A stretch of 64,000 bases of DNA. Origin: Buddleja alternifolia (lineage: Eukaryota; Streptophyta; Magnoliopsida; Lamiales; Scrophulariaceae). The DNA is taken from the NCBI GenBank assembly GCA_019426215.1, contig CM033402.1, positions 37,746,657 to 37,810,656 on the forward strand, read 5' to 3'. The notes under the pieces were generated by a model. That model was not told the origin of the DNA. It did not search any database and saw only the letters and a program-made list of their open reading frames with translations. The position numbers and the translations under genes were made by a program. Numbering within the stretch: position 1 is the first letter of the stretch; each line of letters begins with the position of its first letter. Shown piece after piece: positions 24,412 to 36,290 of this stretch.

Positions 24412-26082
24412 ATGGGGTCCTCTAGGATGATCTTCGTGGCATTGTTTCTCGGCCTCTCCGTGGGTGCTATGGCTGGGGACCCATATCTGTTCTTTGAATG
24501 GAATGTCACCTATGGCAACATCGCTCCTCTCGGAGTCCCTCAGAAGGGCATTCTCATCAATGGTCAATTTCCTGGCCCTACCATCAATTCCACCACCAAT
24601 AACAACATCGTCATCAATGTCTTCAATAACCTCGACGAGCCTTTCCTGCTCACATGGCACGGCGTCCAACAAAGGAAAAGGTCTTGGCAGGATGGTACCC
24701 TAGGCACCATGTGCCCCATCCTTCCTGGAACCAACTATACTTATGAGTTCCAGGTCAAAGATCAGATTGGTACATTCTTTTACTTCCCTACCACCGGCCT
24801 CCACAGGGCCTCCGGTGGAGTAGGCTTGCTTAAGATCAACAGTCGCGACCTTATCCCCGTCCCCTTTGACACACCTGCCGGTGAGTTTGATGTCCTCCTT
24901 GGGGATTGGTACAACAAGGGCCACAAAACCTTAAAAAGTATTCTAGATTCCGGCAGAACAATTGCCAGGCCCGATGGCATCCACATCAATGGCAAGTCCA
25001 ACAAGGTGGGAGACAAGGATGCCCAACCACTCTTTACAGTGGAGACTGGAAAGACTTACAGGTTCAGAGTTTGCAATGTGGGTCTCAGGACCTCCATCAA
25101 CTTTAGAATCCAAGGCCACACCATGAAATTGGTTGAAATTGAGGGATCACACACTGTGCAGAACGTCTACGACTCTTTGGACATCCATGTTGGCCAATGC
25201 ATCTCTGTGTTGGTGACAGCTGACCAAGCCCCCAAGGACTACTACTTTGTGACTTCCAGCAGGTTCTTGAAGCGTCCTCTCAACTCTGTGGTCGTCCTCC
25301 GTTATGCTAACAGCAATGGTCCCGCATCTCCCGAGCTCCCACCACCACCTCCCGAGAACTCTGCTGGCATTGCATGGTCGATGAACCAATTCCGCTCCTT
25401 CAGATGGAACCTCACAGCTAGTGCAGCCCGCCCTAACCCACAGGGATCCTACCACTATGGATCAATCAACATCACCCGCACCATCAAGATCGCCAATGGT
25501 CACTACAAATCTGATGGCAAGCTCCGATTTGGCATCAACGGCGTCTCCCACAAAGACACGGAAACCCCATTGAAGTTGGCCGAGTACTACGGGGTGGCGG
25601 ACAAGGTATTCAATTATGATCTAGTTAAGGACGAGCCCCCACACGAGGACGACAAGAAAGTTGTAGTTGCCCCAAGCGTGGTGAATGGAACATGGAAGAG
25701 TTACGTGGAGATAATATTCGTGAATAATGAGAAAACCATTCAGTCGTGGCATTTGGATGGATACTCATTCTTCGCAGTAGCAACAGAGCCAGGGAAGTGG
25801 ACCCCAGAGAAGAGGAAGAACTACAACCTGTTGGACGCGGTGAGTAGGAACACAATTCAGGTATACCCAAATTCATGGTCTGCAGTGATGACAACTCTTG
25901 ACAATGCGGGTATGTGGAACTTGAGGTCCGAAATGAGGGAAAGGGCTTACTTGGGACAACAACTCTACTTCAGCCTTCTGTCACCAGGACGCTCCACCAG
26001 GGATGAGTACAACTTGCCTGTCGCCCAACTGCTCTGTGGTATTGTCAAGGATATGCCAAAGCCCACTTTGCCATACGCTTAA
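24412..26082 (+). CDS. SKU5-similar (BP10/NTP303-type) multicopper-oxidase-like protein
   Basis: Single-exon gene, 556 aa. The start is the first ATG after the A/G-rich leader and begins a clear signal peptide (about residues 1-21). Three cupredoxin domains follow: Cu-oxidase_3 at about 28-140, Cu-oxidase at about 155-300 and Cu-oxidase_2 at about 370-510. Copper ligands of true ascorbate oxidases are missing. The first His-x-His is TWHG (81-84), the third site reads SWHLDGYSF (445-453), and the second and fourth sites have no His pairs. The protein is therefore probably not an active oxidase. Six N-glycosylation sequons (N31, N59, N108, N333, N353, N425) suit a secreted wall protein. No GPI signal is seen at the C-terminus. 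Length and sequence fit the pollen-expressed BP10/NTP303 subgroup of SKS proteins, implicated in pollen-tube growth; expression here is inferred. No frameshift is seen. Very sure of family, fairly sure of subgroup. Confidence 0.95.
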   Translation: MGSSRMIFVALFLGLSVGAMAGDPYLFFEWNVTYGNIAPLGVPQKGILINGQFPGPTINSTTNNNIVINVFNNLDEPFLLTWHGVQQRKRSWQDGTLGTMCPILPGTNYTYEFQVKDQIGTFFYFPTTGLHRASGGVGLLKINSRDLIPVPFDTPAGEFDVLLGDWYNKGHKTLKSILDSGRTIARPDGIHINGKSNKVGDKDAQPLFTVETGKTYRFRVCNVGLRTSINFRIQGHTMKLVEIEGSHTVQNVYDSLDIHVGQCISVLVTADQAPKDYYFVTSSRFLKRPLNSVVVLRYANSNGPASPELPPPPPENSAGIAWSMNQFRSFRWNLTASAARPNPQGSYHYGSINITRTIKIANGHYKSDGKLRFGINGVSHKDTETPLKLAEYYGVADKVFNYDLVKDEPPHEDDKKVVVAPSVVNGTWKSYVEIIFVNNEKTIQSWHLDGYSFFAVATEPGKWTPEKRKNYNLLDAVSRNTIQVYPNSWSAVMTTLDNAGMWNLRSEMRERAYLGQQLYFSLLSPGRSTRDEYNLPVAQLLCGIVKDMPKPTLPYA

Positions 26083-26856
26083 TTTATTTATTCCATCCAT
26101 CTAGTTTGCCCAATTTGTCATTTATTTCTTTATTTATTATTAACTAATAATAATATTATTAAATTAATTAGCAACCTTTTTTCAAATTTTATGTACACGC
26201 CCATTTTTATTCGCATACGTACGGATGATAGAGCTAACCAATTTTATTGGCTGTTAAAATAATCAACCATTTCATATGGCGAATTCTTCTGTTTTCTTCT
26301 TTACTTTTGTAATTCACTACTTTCTTTTCTCCAATCCTCGAATGTTTGGTTTATATATATATAATTTATTTTTTTTGCTGCTTAATGTAGTTAATTAGAA
26401 GGAAAAAAAAAAGACTAACATCATGTAAAGAACTAGTAAACAAAATATTAATTATTATTATATAATTATTAGTACATATATATACATAATTAATTAACAA
26501 AAACAACAATACTTATCATGTAAATAATCATTAAACCAATACATATTACCAGGTCTTGCTAAATATTAATTTGATAGTAGAACACTATTTATATTAACAA
26601 TTCTATCCAAGCGTGTCTTTGTGTTTTTTGGATCACAAAACAGGTTCATTCAGACAAGACTCTAAAAAATGTTTTTTTATAAAATTTTGCAAACGATATA
26701 ATATTTCAGCATTTTCGATCTTCCAAAATCTGGTCAACAGAAAATGTTCCAAAAACCCTTTCTCAATTTATTGAGAAAAATCGAAAAAATGAAACTTGAT
26801 GAATAGTAGGCATAAAATAAGTTGGCGAATGTTTCCAAATTATCCAACATTTGTTG
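26083..26856. other. 3' UTR and intergenic DNA after the SKS gene
   Basis: The first about 100 bp is T/A-rich with several near-consensus plant polyadenylation motifs (AATAATAATATT around 26145-26160). The rest is AT-rich with a TA microsatellite near 26355. No gene was recognised. Confidence 0.5.
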
Positions 26857-27302
26857 TGTAGGAAATTGGGTCGGGTTTGGACCCTTGACCCAATTGACAT
26901 CCATATTTGAGTTGGATTTTATGCTATATTTGGTGGCATTAGAATCCTGAATAAATGAGACTCTTCTTTGTGTAGAAAATCTGATATCTATATCAGATCC
27001 CTCTCAACTTGGGATAACAACTGATATCACGTATTCTCTCCCAGAAACTTTCTCAGTTCTCTCTCCTAAAATACTTTCTCTCTCAATCTCTCTTTGAGAA
27101 TCACCAAGTCTCCCTGGGTTTAAGGTTGCTCCGGTAGCTGATCCACCACGGCGAGTAAAATGCAAACATGATCGTGATTCAATCAAAGAAGGCTTGTAGA
27201 CGAGTCAGATTCGGGACGTATGTGGATCGGCGAATTTCCGCTGCGTTTATAGGTAAGTCGATCCAATCTTCTTTATGTGTGATGTGGATTTAATTCCCTA
27301 CA
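26857..27302 (+). repeat. LTR of a plus-strand retrotransposon
   Basis: 446 bp running from TGTAGGAAATT to AATTCCCTACA, so the terminal inverted repeats match at 10 of 11 bases. It is directly followed by a primer-binding site at 27304-27317 (TGGTATCAGAGCCC, initiator methionine tRNA), which makes it a 5' LTR. No matching 3' LTR was recognised in the window. Confidence 0.8.
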
Positions 27303-27303
27303 G

Positions 27304-27317
27304 TGGTATCAGAGCCC
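27304..27317 (+). other. Primer-binding site
   Basis: TGGTATCAGAGCCC is complementary to the 3' end of initiator methionine tRNA, one base after the LTR end. Confidence 0.85.
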
Positions 27318-30300
27318 TTAAGGCTTGTTCTCACCACTTTGATTGATTCAATATCTTATAATTTTTTTATGCTTAAAAAGGGTTGAAAATTCATTTTTTC
27401 AAAATAATTATAAATTGAGCCATGAGTTTTTCACCATGTGTAGTCTTATATGCGAAGATTATGTGTTTAAAGTTTGGTGAAAGTTGGATGACTAATTAGG
27501 GAGATCTTTAGAACCCTAGTTTTAAGAACTTCGAATTTTTGTGCTCCAAAATTGAACCTGTTTTTCTGAGAAATTTTTATGTTAGATTGTAGAGCATGAA
27601 AAGAGGTTCGAAACTATCCATTGTGCATGAAAATCGGAGTTGAAATGAGGGAGATATGTCTTTATTAAAAAACTCAAAAATTGAAGTCGAAATCCAGACC
27701 AATTAATACATGGTTCGGCTTAAGGGCTGTTTGGAAGCTTACTTTATGCCAAAAATTTGCAAAAAAAAAAAATAATAATAACTTTTTTTTGATCAATTAT
27801 TTTATCTTCCCGTATGGTTCTATCTCTTCTAATATTAATTGTATATTTTTTAACCCTTTTATTTCTATAAATTAGTTTCATTGCCATGTTGAGAATATTT
27901 TTAGTGCACAATTTTCTTTGGATTCATGCAATAAAATTCGCGGGGTTAATATAATTTTTGTGAGCCTAATTTTTTCTATGTGATTGGTATGAATGTTTAG
28001 TTGTTGATGTGGCTTACGAAGAATGCATGTTTGATATATGTTTTAATGTGAATATTTATGATGCACATGAACTAATTGTTGTTTGTGCTTGAATGTCAAT
28101 GTGAATTTTATCCATATTGTGATGCATGTATTATTATTGAATTGCTCATGCATGTATTTATTATTTATATGGGCAATGTTATACTTTATTTTGGATTGGT
28201 GAATTCTTATATTGTCTTTTAACTCAGTGGGAGATGATTACTAGCCTGAGTTGCGAAATGTTCGATTTCGCTGAGTATAATGGCATAATAAAAGATTCAT
28301 TTGGATCTTAAATAAAATATTAGACCAGTACATATTGCGCAATTAGTGTAAATTAGACCTTAGATCAACTCACCATTTTAAGTATTGAGTATGAAAAATG
28401 GACAAGTTGTCTATAATTGTAGCGATTTAAGACGGTGACAATTTGTAAGTGGATCAAAATTAGAAAATTGCGCTTTAATTTGTTTAAGCTGCAGTTATAC
28501 AACTACTAAAGAGTTAGAGCTCTATTCTAGAATATGAGTTCACTCACGAACAACGGTTCTAATTAGGTGACTTATACATTTATGTCGCTATTCGAGCCGA
28601 CTATTGGTATTTATAGTTTGTGCTGAATTCAACTAAAATCGCCTAATTTGAGGTTGATTTTTTAAGGTTGAAAAATGTACATGGTCATTTTAATTTTGTC
28701 GCTCACGCTAATCAACATAAGCCAATTAGGGCAAATATTGACGCAAGCAAAGTGGAGCTGGACAAAAACAAGATTTAAAAATTAGAACCACAACTGATCC
28801 AAAAAAGTGATAAGATGTGTCACTTTAATCTTAGAGACATCAAAGATCAACAAATGCTAAGTGCTAAATTGATGAAGATTGGTCAACTCGCTCGTGATTG
28901 CACTGAGCTGAAGTTTAACTTTTCGAGACTCTCTCATTAGTTTTAGATGCTAATGTCCCTAAATATTTACTAAAATGTGTTATAGATGTTAGCGAGACAT
29001 AGCATACGTGGAGATTGAGCAATAAATAGACTATCATCAAGTGTTGTGCAGCCTAAATTTGTTAAGAAAAATTGTGGCGCACAAGAGGAGGCATTATGAA
29101 TGCCACTTAAAATTCAAAATGTGTTTTTGAGTTATTTTTAGAACAATTGTGATGAGTGTGAGCTGATCAATAGAGATATGCAAAAGACACTCATTACATG
29201 ATATAGTCAATTTTAAATAAAGCACTTGTTAGACATTTGTTGAGCAATATAATTTGTCCATCTTTCCTGAGAGAGACCTTTATGACATGAGTTGCTTAAT
29301 GGTTTCTTCCAGATGAAATTGATTTAAAATATAATTTCTTTTACTTTTCTTTCTCGACGTGTGAGGTTAGAAAGATGACCAGGCTAGTTGGAGGAGGCTT
29401 CTTGGCTTACTCTCTAAGGTCAACCTCCCTTTATAAATTTGGCATGTGAGAGAAGGATGACTATGCTAGCTAGAGGAGGTCTATTGGCTTACTCGCTAAA
29501 GTTAACTCTCCTTTATAAGATTTTCTAGCTGGAAAAGCTTGCTGGGAAACAAAAGGAGGCTATTTATCCTATAGAGTTAGTCCACTTAGATGAGTGCGAC
29601 TTATGAATGTAAGACACTGATGGCTTCTATTCTTCACTGTTTCGCGCTATGAGTTAGTACATCCACTATCTCACTAGTCAGGAGCACTAAATCATTGTTA
29701 GCGACTCTTGACAAAGAGTTGAGATAAAGTGGAGTTGAAAACTAAAGTTGAATGTACCAATGGCTAGCGAGTTGATATGTCTAATTAGTTTGGACAAATA
29801 CTGAGAAAAATAAAGTTGTAAGATGATTCAAAAAGCTTAGCTGCTAAATGAGCTTGCGAAATGGTGATGAAAAAAAAACTTTTATAGAGCTAGATTTCTT
29901 TTGGCGCAAATGATTTGCATCTCACGAGGAAGTGTAATCATGATTGCGGCCTACATTATTAATTATGTGTCTACAAAAAGTTAATGCTCCACTATATGCA
30001 TTTTGGCACTGTAGCAAGACAATTCCAAGGTTCTGCGCCCTTCTTAGACAATGTATAGTTTTCACTTGGTGAATAATACCTTAATGGAGGAATGACATAG
30101 ACTAAGTCGCACATTGTAAATTTTCTCGATGAGAAAATTGTGAGAATAATTGAAGTCAAAGAGAGTTGGAGCTATATGAGCTGCAAGACCCGCAAGGAGG
30201 CGCTCATTTATCTAGCAAGGTTGTCGCTTCTTAGCCTCATCCTACGAATGTTACGATAATGAGAGCGTCCCTAAACTCAGTGGGGGTGTCTCACTTGACG

Positions 30301-30500
30301 TCTACTCTCAAAATACATAGAGTAAGAAGGATAGAACGAGAATCGTTTCCCATCATCTACACGAGATTGAGTGGGATTCCTTCTCATGTACATGTGTGGA
30401 CGGTTGAAGAGTAACTTAGCACATTTGACTTCACTTAGTGTCTTTAGTGGATAACTACCATGAAGGAAAAAACCTAATGACTAAGAACAAAAATACAAGC
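27318..30500 (+). other. Non-coding interior of the plus-strand retrotransposon
   Basis: About 3.2 kb following the primer-binding site without a gag or pol domain in any frame. Short repeats occur (AACTCAGTGGG at 28222 and 30274; an 82-bp duplication near 29374). It may be the interior of a large non-autonomous (LARD-like) element or a long leader cut off by the neighbouring copia. The exact right end is unknown. Confidence 0.45.
29374..29530 (+). repeat. Diverged tandem duplication, about 82-bp period
   Basis: The unit starting GATGACCAGGCTAG at 29374 recurs as GATGACTATGCTAG at 29456. Similarity is roughly 80% by eye. Confidence 0.7.
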
Positions 30501-30511
30501 TAGTTGATCTT

Positions 30512-33500
30512 CTATCTAAATGCAAGACCATTGGAAACATGCGGTTTCTGGAGGAGGCCCATCTTCCCTAGATGTCCATCAACCACCTTTTGACTAAGGG
30601 GTTTGGTGAGTGGGTCTGCTACATTGTCTACTGAGTCTACACGCTCCACTCGAACGTCACCTCTCCCAATGATCTCCCTGATCAAATGGAATCGCCTTTG
30701 TATGTGCTTGAATTTCTGATGAGACCTTGGCTCCTTTGCTTGCGCAATAGCCCCATTGTTATCACAGTACACCGGTACCGAGTTAACAATAGATGGAATG
30801 ACACCCAATTCTTGGATGAAGTTCCTCATCCAAAGCTTTCTTTGCCGCCTTTAAGGCAGCAATGTATTCTGCTTCGGTGGTTGTATCAGCAGTAGTTGGT
30901 TGCTTGGAACTCTTCTAACTCACGGCTCCACCATTGAGCAGAAAAATGAATCCAGAAACCGATTTTGAGTTGTCAATATCAGTTTGGAAACTAGAGTCTA
31001 TGTACCACTCTAAATTCAATTCTCCGTCTCCGTATTCCAAAAACAACTCCTTAGTTCTCTTAAGATACTTGAGGATTGTTTTTAAGAGAGTCCAGTGTTC
31101 TTCACCGGGATTTGCCTGATAGCGGCTGCACATGCTAAGTGCATAAGCTACATCAGGCCTTGTACATATCATCGCATATGTAATGCTTCCAATAGCGGAT
31201 GCATAAGATATGTGAGACATCCTCTCTCTTTCCTTCTCAGTCTGAGGGGACATAGAATTGGAAAGAGTGATGCCATGTCTCATAAGCAAGAGTCCTCTCT
31301 TAGATTCTTCCATGCTAAATCTCTTTAGCACTCAATCTATGTACAAGGATTGGGAGAGTCCCAGCATCCTACTTGTTCTCTCTCGATGTATCTTCATACC
31401 AAGTATGTACGACGCTTCTCCCATATCCTTCATGGAGAATTGATTTGACAACCATACTTTTGTTAACTGCATCATCCCTATATCATTTCTGATCAATAGG
31501 ATATCTTCAACGTAAAGTACTAGAAAGGTAACCGCTCTCACACTAGCCTTCTTGTACACACATGCTTCATCAACCTTTTGAATATATCCATACTCTCGTA
31601 TGACATTATCAAAATGTTTGTTCCAGCTTCGAGAAGCTTGTTTCAGTCCATATATGGACCTCTGGAGTCTACACACTTTGTGTTCACTCTCCTTGGATGT
31701 AAAACCCTCTGGTTGCTGCATATATATTTCCTTCTCAATTTCTCCATTGAGGAATGCAGTTTTAACATCCATCTACCAAATTTCGTAGTCAAAATGTGCA
31801 GATATGGTAAGAAGTATCCTTATGGATTTCACCATTGCCACTGGTGAGAAGGTTTCCTCATAGTCAATGCCTTGTCTTTGAGTAAACCCTTTCGCCACTA
31901 GGCGTGCCTTATAGGTCACCACCTCTCCATCAGCTCCAAGCTTTCGCTTGTAAACCCACTTGCAGCCTATGGGTTTTATCCCATCTGGCGGGTCTACCAA
32001 GGTGCAAACCTTGTTGGAGTGCATGGAGTCCATCTCGGATTTCATAGCTTCTAGCCATCTTCCCGAATCGATGTCCAACATCGCTTCCCTATAACACTTT
32101 GGATATATATCCAAAAGGGAATCCTCTGACTTGCTTTCTTGCAAATGGCCTACCCATCTCTCGGGTGCCCTTGGAATCTTTTTGGATCTCCTCAGAGGTG
32201 GTGTACTTTCGGCTTGTTCTTTATGAATTGCCTCTTATGTGGTATCAGGCGAGCTCGTTTGTGGTTCTTGAGGTCTCTCAGTGCTTTGAGTCTCCACAAA
32301 TTCTATAATCTCGCTATTCCCATCTAATGGAAAATCCCTCCAAGAAGGTCGCATTCCTTGAAACAATCACGGTTTGTTCCAAGGCATTGTAGAAGTAGTA
32401 TCCAAAAGAGTCTTTTGAATATCCCACAAACTTACACAACGTGGACCTCGGGTCCAGTTTGTCTCCCACTTGCTGCTTGACATAAGCAACACATCCCCAC
32501 ACCCTTAGATGTCTATATGAACGTGTCTTACCATACCACATTTCATATGGAACCTTAGGCACACTCTTAGATAGCGCCCTATTCAACAAATAGGTTGTAG
32601 TCGTCAAAGCATAGCCCCACATTGAAGAAGGAAGTCCAGTGCGACTTATCATGGATCGAACCATGTCTAACAAAGTTCGATTCCTTCGCTCACTTACCCC
32701 ATTTAATTGAGGCGTGCCGGGCGGAGTCCACTGCGAGAGAATCTCATTCTCTTTTAGATAATCCAGAAACTCATTGGATAAGTATTCACCTCCTCAATCC
32801 GATCAAAGAGTCTTGATATTTCTACCAATTTGTTTCTCTATTTCATGTCTAAACTCCTTGAATTTCTCAAAGGATTCAGACTTGTAACTCATAAGGTACA
32901 CATAACCATACTGTGAGAAGTCATTGGTAAATGTTATGAAGTAGCTAAAACCACCTATAGCATTTATGCTAAGTATCCCACATACATCAATATAGACTAA
33001 GTCCAAAATTCCACTTCCACGCGCCATCGAACCAGTGAATGGTGTCTTGGTCATCTTTCCTTTAAGACATGATTTGCAAGTTGGCGTTTCATCTAGATCT
33101 CCAAGACCAAGTTGATTTGCCAATATGCGTATCCTTTCTTTAGAGATATGACCTAGCCTAGCGTGCCAAGTTGATGTACTTATGGAATTATCTAATTTCC
33201 TTTTGTTACTTTGTTGAATATTGAGAGTAGGATAAGTTGGCAAAATTGTATAAAGACCATCTTGCAATTTCAACTCTATAATAAGATTAGATTCATAAAA
33301 TAAAAAGCAACTTTTATAATGAATCTCAAAACGATATCCTTCTCCATCCAAAATCGGAATGGATATGATATTTCTTATTATCTCGGGTACAAATTAAATA
33401 GACGGAATTTAAAATCAAAATCCTACTCCCTAAAGCTAAGTGGATTGTCCCTATGGCCTTGGCAGCAACCATTGCTCCATTTCCCATCCTTATGGTCATC

Positions 33501-34400
33501 TCTCCTTTACTTAGTGTCTTGCTTCTTACCATCCCCTGCAAATCATTGCAAAGATGAATACCACACCCAGTGTCAAGTATCCAAGAAGCAGTGTTAACAC
33601 TAATGTTAACTTCAACAAAGAACATACCTTGAGCCTTTGGTGACTCCTTGCAGTCCTTCTTCCAGTGCCCAGGCTTTCCACAATTGAAGCAATCATCCGA
33701 CTTAGCTTTCTTACCTTTCTTTGTCTTCTTCACACCACCAGTGCCTTTAAGCTCTTTGGTCTTGTTGTTCTTCTTCTTTCCTTTCTTGGATTTCGATGAA
33801 GAACTCACAAGTAGCATAGGCTTTTCTTTCTTGATGGTTCTTTCAACAGTTATCAACATGTTTAACAACTCATTGAGTGAGGCATTCAAGTTGTTCATGT
33901 TGAAATTGATGACAAATTAGTCATAGGACCTAGGAAGAGATTGTAGCACCAGATCAACTCATAAGTCACCATCGAGTTCCACGTCCAAGTCACTCAACTT
34001 ATTGATCAATCGGATCATCTTGAGGACGTGGTCCCCGACGGCTGACCCCTCGGTCATCTTTGCCCCAAACAACTCTTTGGAGATAGCATATCTCTCATTC
34101 CTAGTCCTAGTTCCATACAGCTTTTCTAGGTGAGTAATAATATCCTTTGCAAGTGTCATCTTTTCATGTTGTTTTTGTAATTCGGTATACATTGAAGTCA
34201 TAACGAGATATCGCACTTGGATATTGTCCTCAGACCACAACTTAGCATAGTCACTATCTTCATCAATGCTCTCGGGAGTAATTCCCAGCTGTTCAGCCGT
34301 CAGGATGTACTCCCTCTTGTCTCATAGAAGGACAATTTTCAGGTTTCTCAGCCAGTTGGGATAATTAGGCCCTTATACAAAGGTTTCGAGGCAGATATAT
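30512..34400 (-). pseudogene. Decayed copia gag-pol, Tork/TAR-like
   Basis: The minus-strand order from right to left is: gag at 34400-33700, with a CCHC knuckle CFNCGKPGHWKKDC near 33650-33695; protease with LDTGCGIHLC near 33550-33590; GAG-pre-integrase with WHARLGHI and CKSCLKGK at 33040-33180; integrase core at 33000-32314; reverse transcriptase at 32144-31332, with VLYVEDIL where YVDD is usual; and RNase H at about 30950-30512. The pieces lie in different frames with intervening stops. The Asp-to-Glu-like change in the YxDD box is a damaging substitution in a catalytic motif. Lineage assignment is tentative. It continues into the leader and LTR fragment to the right. Confidence 0.85.
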
Positions 34401-36061
34401 TAGCATGTATTCTAAAATAAAGTCCTTATTCAATTTGATCTTTTATTGTACAAGTCTCCCACTATTTTTCTAAATCTCATCACCCTCTGGATAGAATTCG
34501 ATGAAAAATTAATTTCCCTTAGTGGACTTGAGATCATTTTAAATTAATCAAGTCACCCCAATTATATGAGTGTGATTGATCCATTTAGATAGTAGTCTCC
34601 CCGGCCTTCCACCTCGTTGGATGGTTCTCAAGATTATTTTACCTCGTCTATCACATATGGCCCAATTATATGAGTGTCCAATGTGCTACCTCAACGTTAG
34701 GCCAGACCCATCAAATATTCCATGGTCAATCCTCTCAGTTCATTGCCCCAATTATATGAGTGTACAATGAGTGATTAGATCCCACAGAACATCTTTGTGC
34801 TTAGTGACAATCACAACCTATCTCGACTAAGTTAATCCCCAATTATATGAGTGGTTCACCTAGCCTCAACTGCATTTTACATGTTGCCACTTATGATGGA
34901 AATCATGGAAGAGAAATCCAATTTTAATTCCATATAGGCCTAATATCTCTTAGGAGGGAATTGCATAAAATATTGGTCTCACCAGATTAAATTTATCTTG
35001 TTTAGTTTTCTGTCCTATGCATGCATTCCAAACACATAACATATATATAGACAAAAAAATAAACCATCCACAAAGCGGTAAATTAGGATAAACCACCTCG
35101 AGCCCTAACCTAATCAACACACTGAGCCAAAGTGGGCTGGACTTTTAGGAAATAAAAATAACCTAACTATTACAATGGATCGCCACTGCATACATAGTCT
35201 TCGATAGGCCTTCGTCTTCTCTCTTCGTCTTCAAATACAAAGATTATAATCTAGTTACATTCTACTAATTTAATGACAGAAAAATAAAAGTCAAACCGGT
35301 TATTTTTACAACCCATCAAAATTAGATACGACGAAAACCAAAGACTAGACTAGGATTGTGGTTCATCCTATCACATAAAATCATGCCAAGCCATATAATA
35401 TGTGATATGCAAAATTAACCTACCTCTTGTTCAAAATAAATTGCAATTTATTTGGGATAATTTGGATTTTTCACAAAAATTATTTTCCAAGGAAAAATAA
35501 TAATTTCCAAAATTATAAACTTCCAAAAATAATTTTAATTTCCAAAAATCTAATTTTCAGAATTATTAAAATAATAAAATTTTAGTTACGCCAAAAAACT
35601 GGGTCTGGCTTGGGCTGCCCGGCCCGCGTACAGAGCATGCTGGACACACGCGGCCCGAAACTGCAAGTGCGCGGCATGCGCGGTTTCGGCCCATTTCGTC
35701 CAGCGATTCGGGCCAAAATAGTGGGGTTTTTTGGATTTTAATAACCCACCTCGGGCAGGGTTGTTACTCCACTTTTAAACCTTTCAGTTCGTCCGTTTCG
35801 TTACTTCCCACCACCGGTGTTTTTCAAATCCAAAAAACTCACTATCAACTCAAATCACCCAATTACATAGTTTTTCGCGAAACCAGATTTGTCATAAAAA
35901 TTCTAAATTTTTTATACAATTAAATCCCAAGTTAAATTTAATTTATAATAACTCAAGGCATCTTGATTTAAACATGCTTCCAATTTATTCAAATGAAAAT
36001 AAATAAAGCATAATAAATCACACAAATTAGTTCGATTAAACTAACCAAACTCTGATACCAC
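34401..36061 (-). other. Untranslated leader and primer site of the decayed copia
   Basis: Non-coding DNA between gag and the LTR. It contains four exact copies of a 16-base motif (separate entry). It ends with CTCTGATACCA at 36050-36060, the complement of the methionine-tRNA primer-binding site, with mismatches beyond the first 11 bases. Confidence 0.65.
34557..34853 (-). repeat. Four spaced copies of CCCAATTATATGAGTG
   Basis: Exact 16-base copies occur at 34557-34572, 34661-34676, 34747-34762 and 34838-34853, spaced 104, 86 and 91 bp. The sequence between copies is not obviously conserved. Confidence 0.9.
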
Positions 36062-36290
36062 TGTTGGGTTGGGTAATCCCCGTGGTAGGTTAGCACAGCG
36101 AAATATTAAAAATTTACAACTACCCCGAAATAGGATTATATTGGCCGGTTTAATCGAGCTAATTAAAATGAGAAAAACTATACTACGCGAAATACCTTTC
36201 GCGCTTTTTCTCTTGTACAAGTTTCTGATCTTTTCAACCAGAGCAAATACTCCCTTGATCCATTTCTACAGAGAAGCCGTCGGCCTCCTC
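36062..36290 (-). repeat. 5' LTR fragment of the decayed copia
   Basis: It starts TGTTGGGTTGGG next to the primer-binding site and then a CACAGCG block, as in the other LTRs. After about 230 bp it breaks off into the coding end of a different element. The breakpoint is known only to within about 30 bp. Confidence 0.55.

Noticed and set aside
24246..24672. Minus-strand and shifted frames over the SKS gene start
   Set aside because: Shadows of the real gene and of purine-rich leader sequence.
27304..27317. tRNA gene hit from the TGGTATCAGAGC words across the window
   Set aside because: All are 11-14-base primer-binding sites beside LTRs, with no tRNA body.
34557..34853. Evenly spaced identical 16-mers resembling a CRISPR array
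   Set aside because: Only four short copies, spacers of 70-88 bp, plant retrotransposon leader context, no cas genes.
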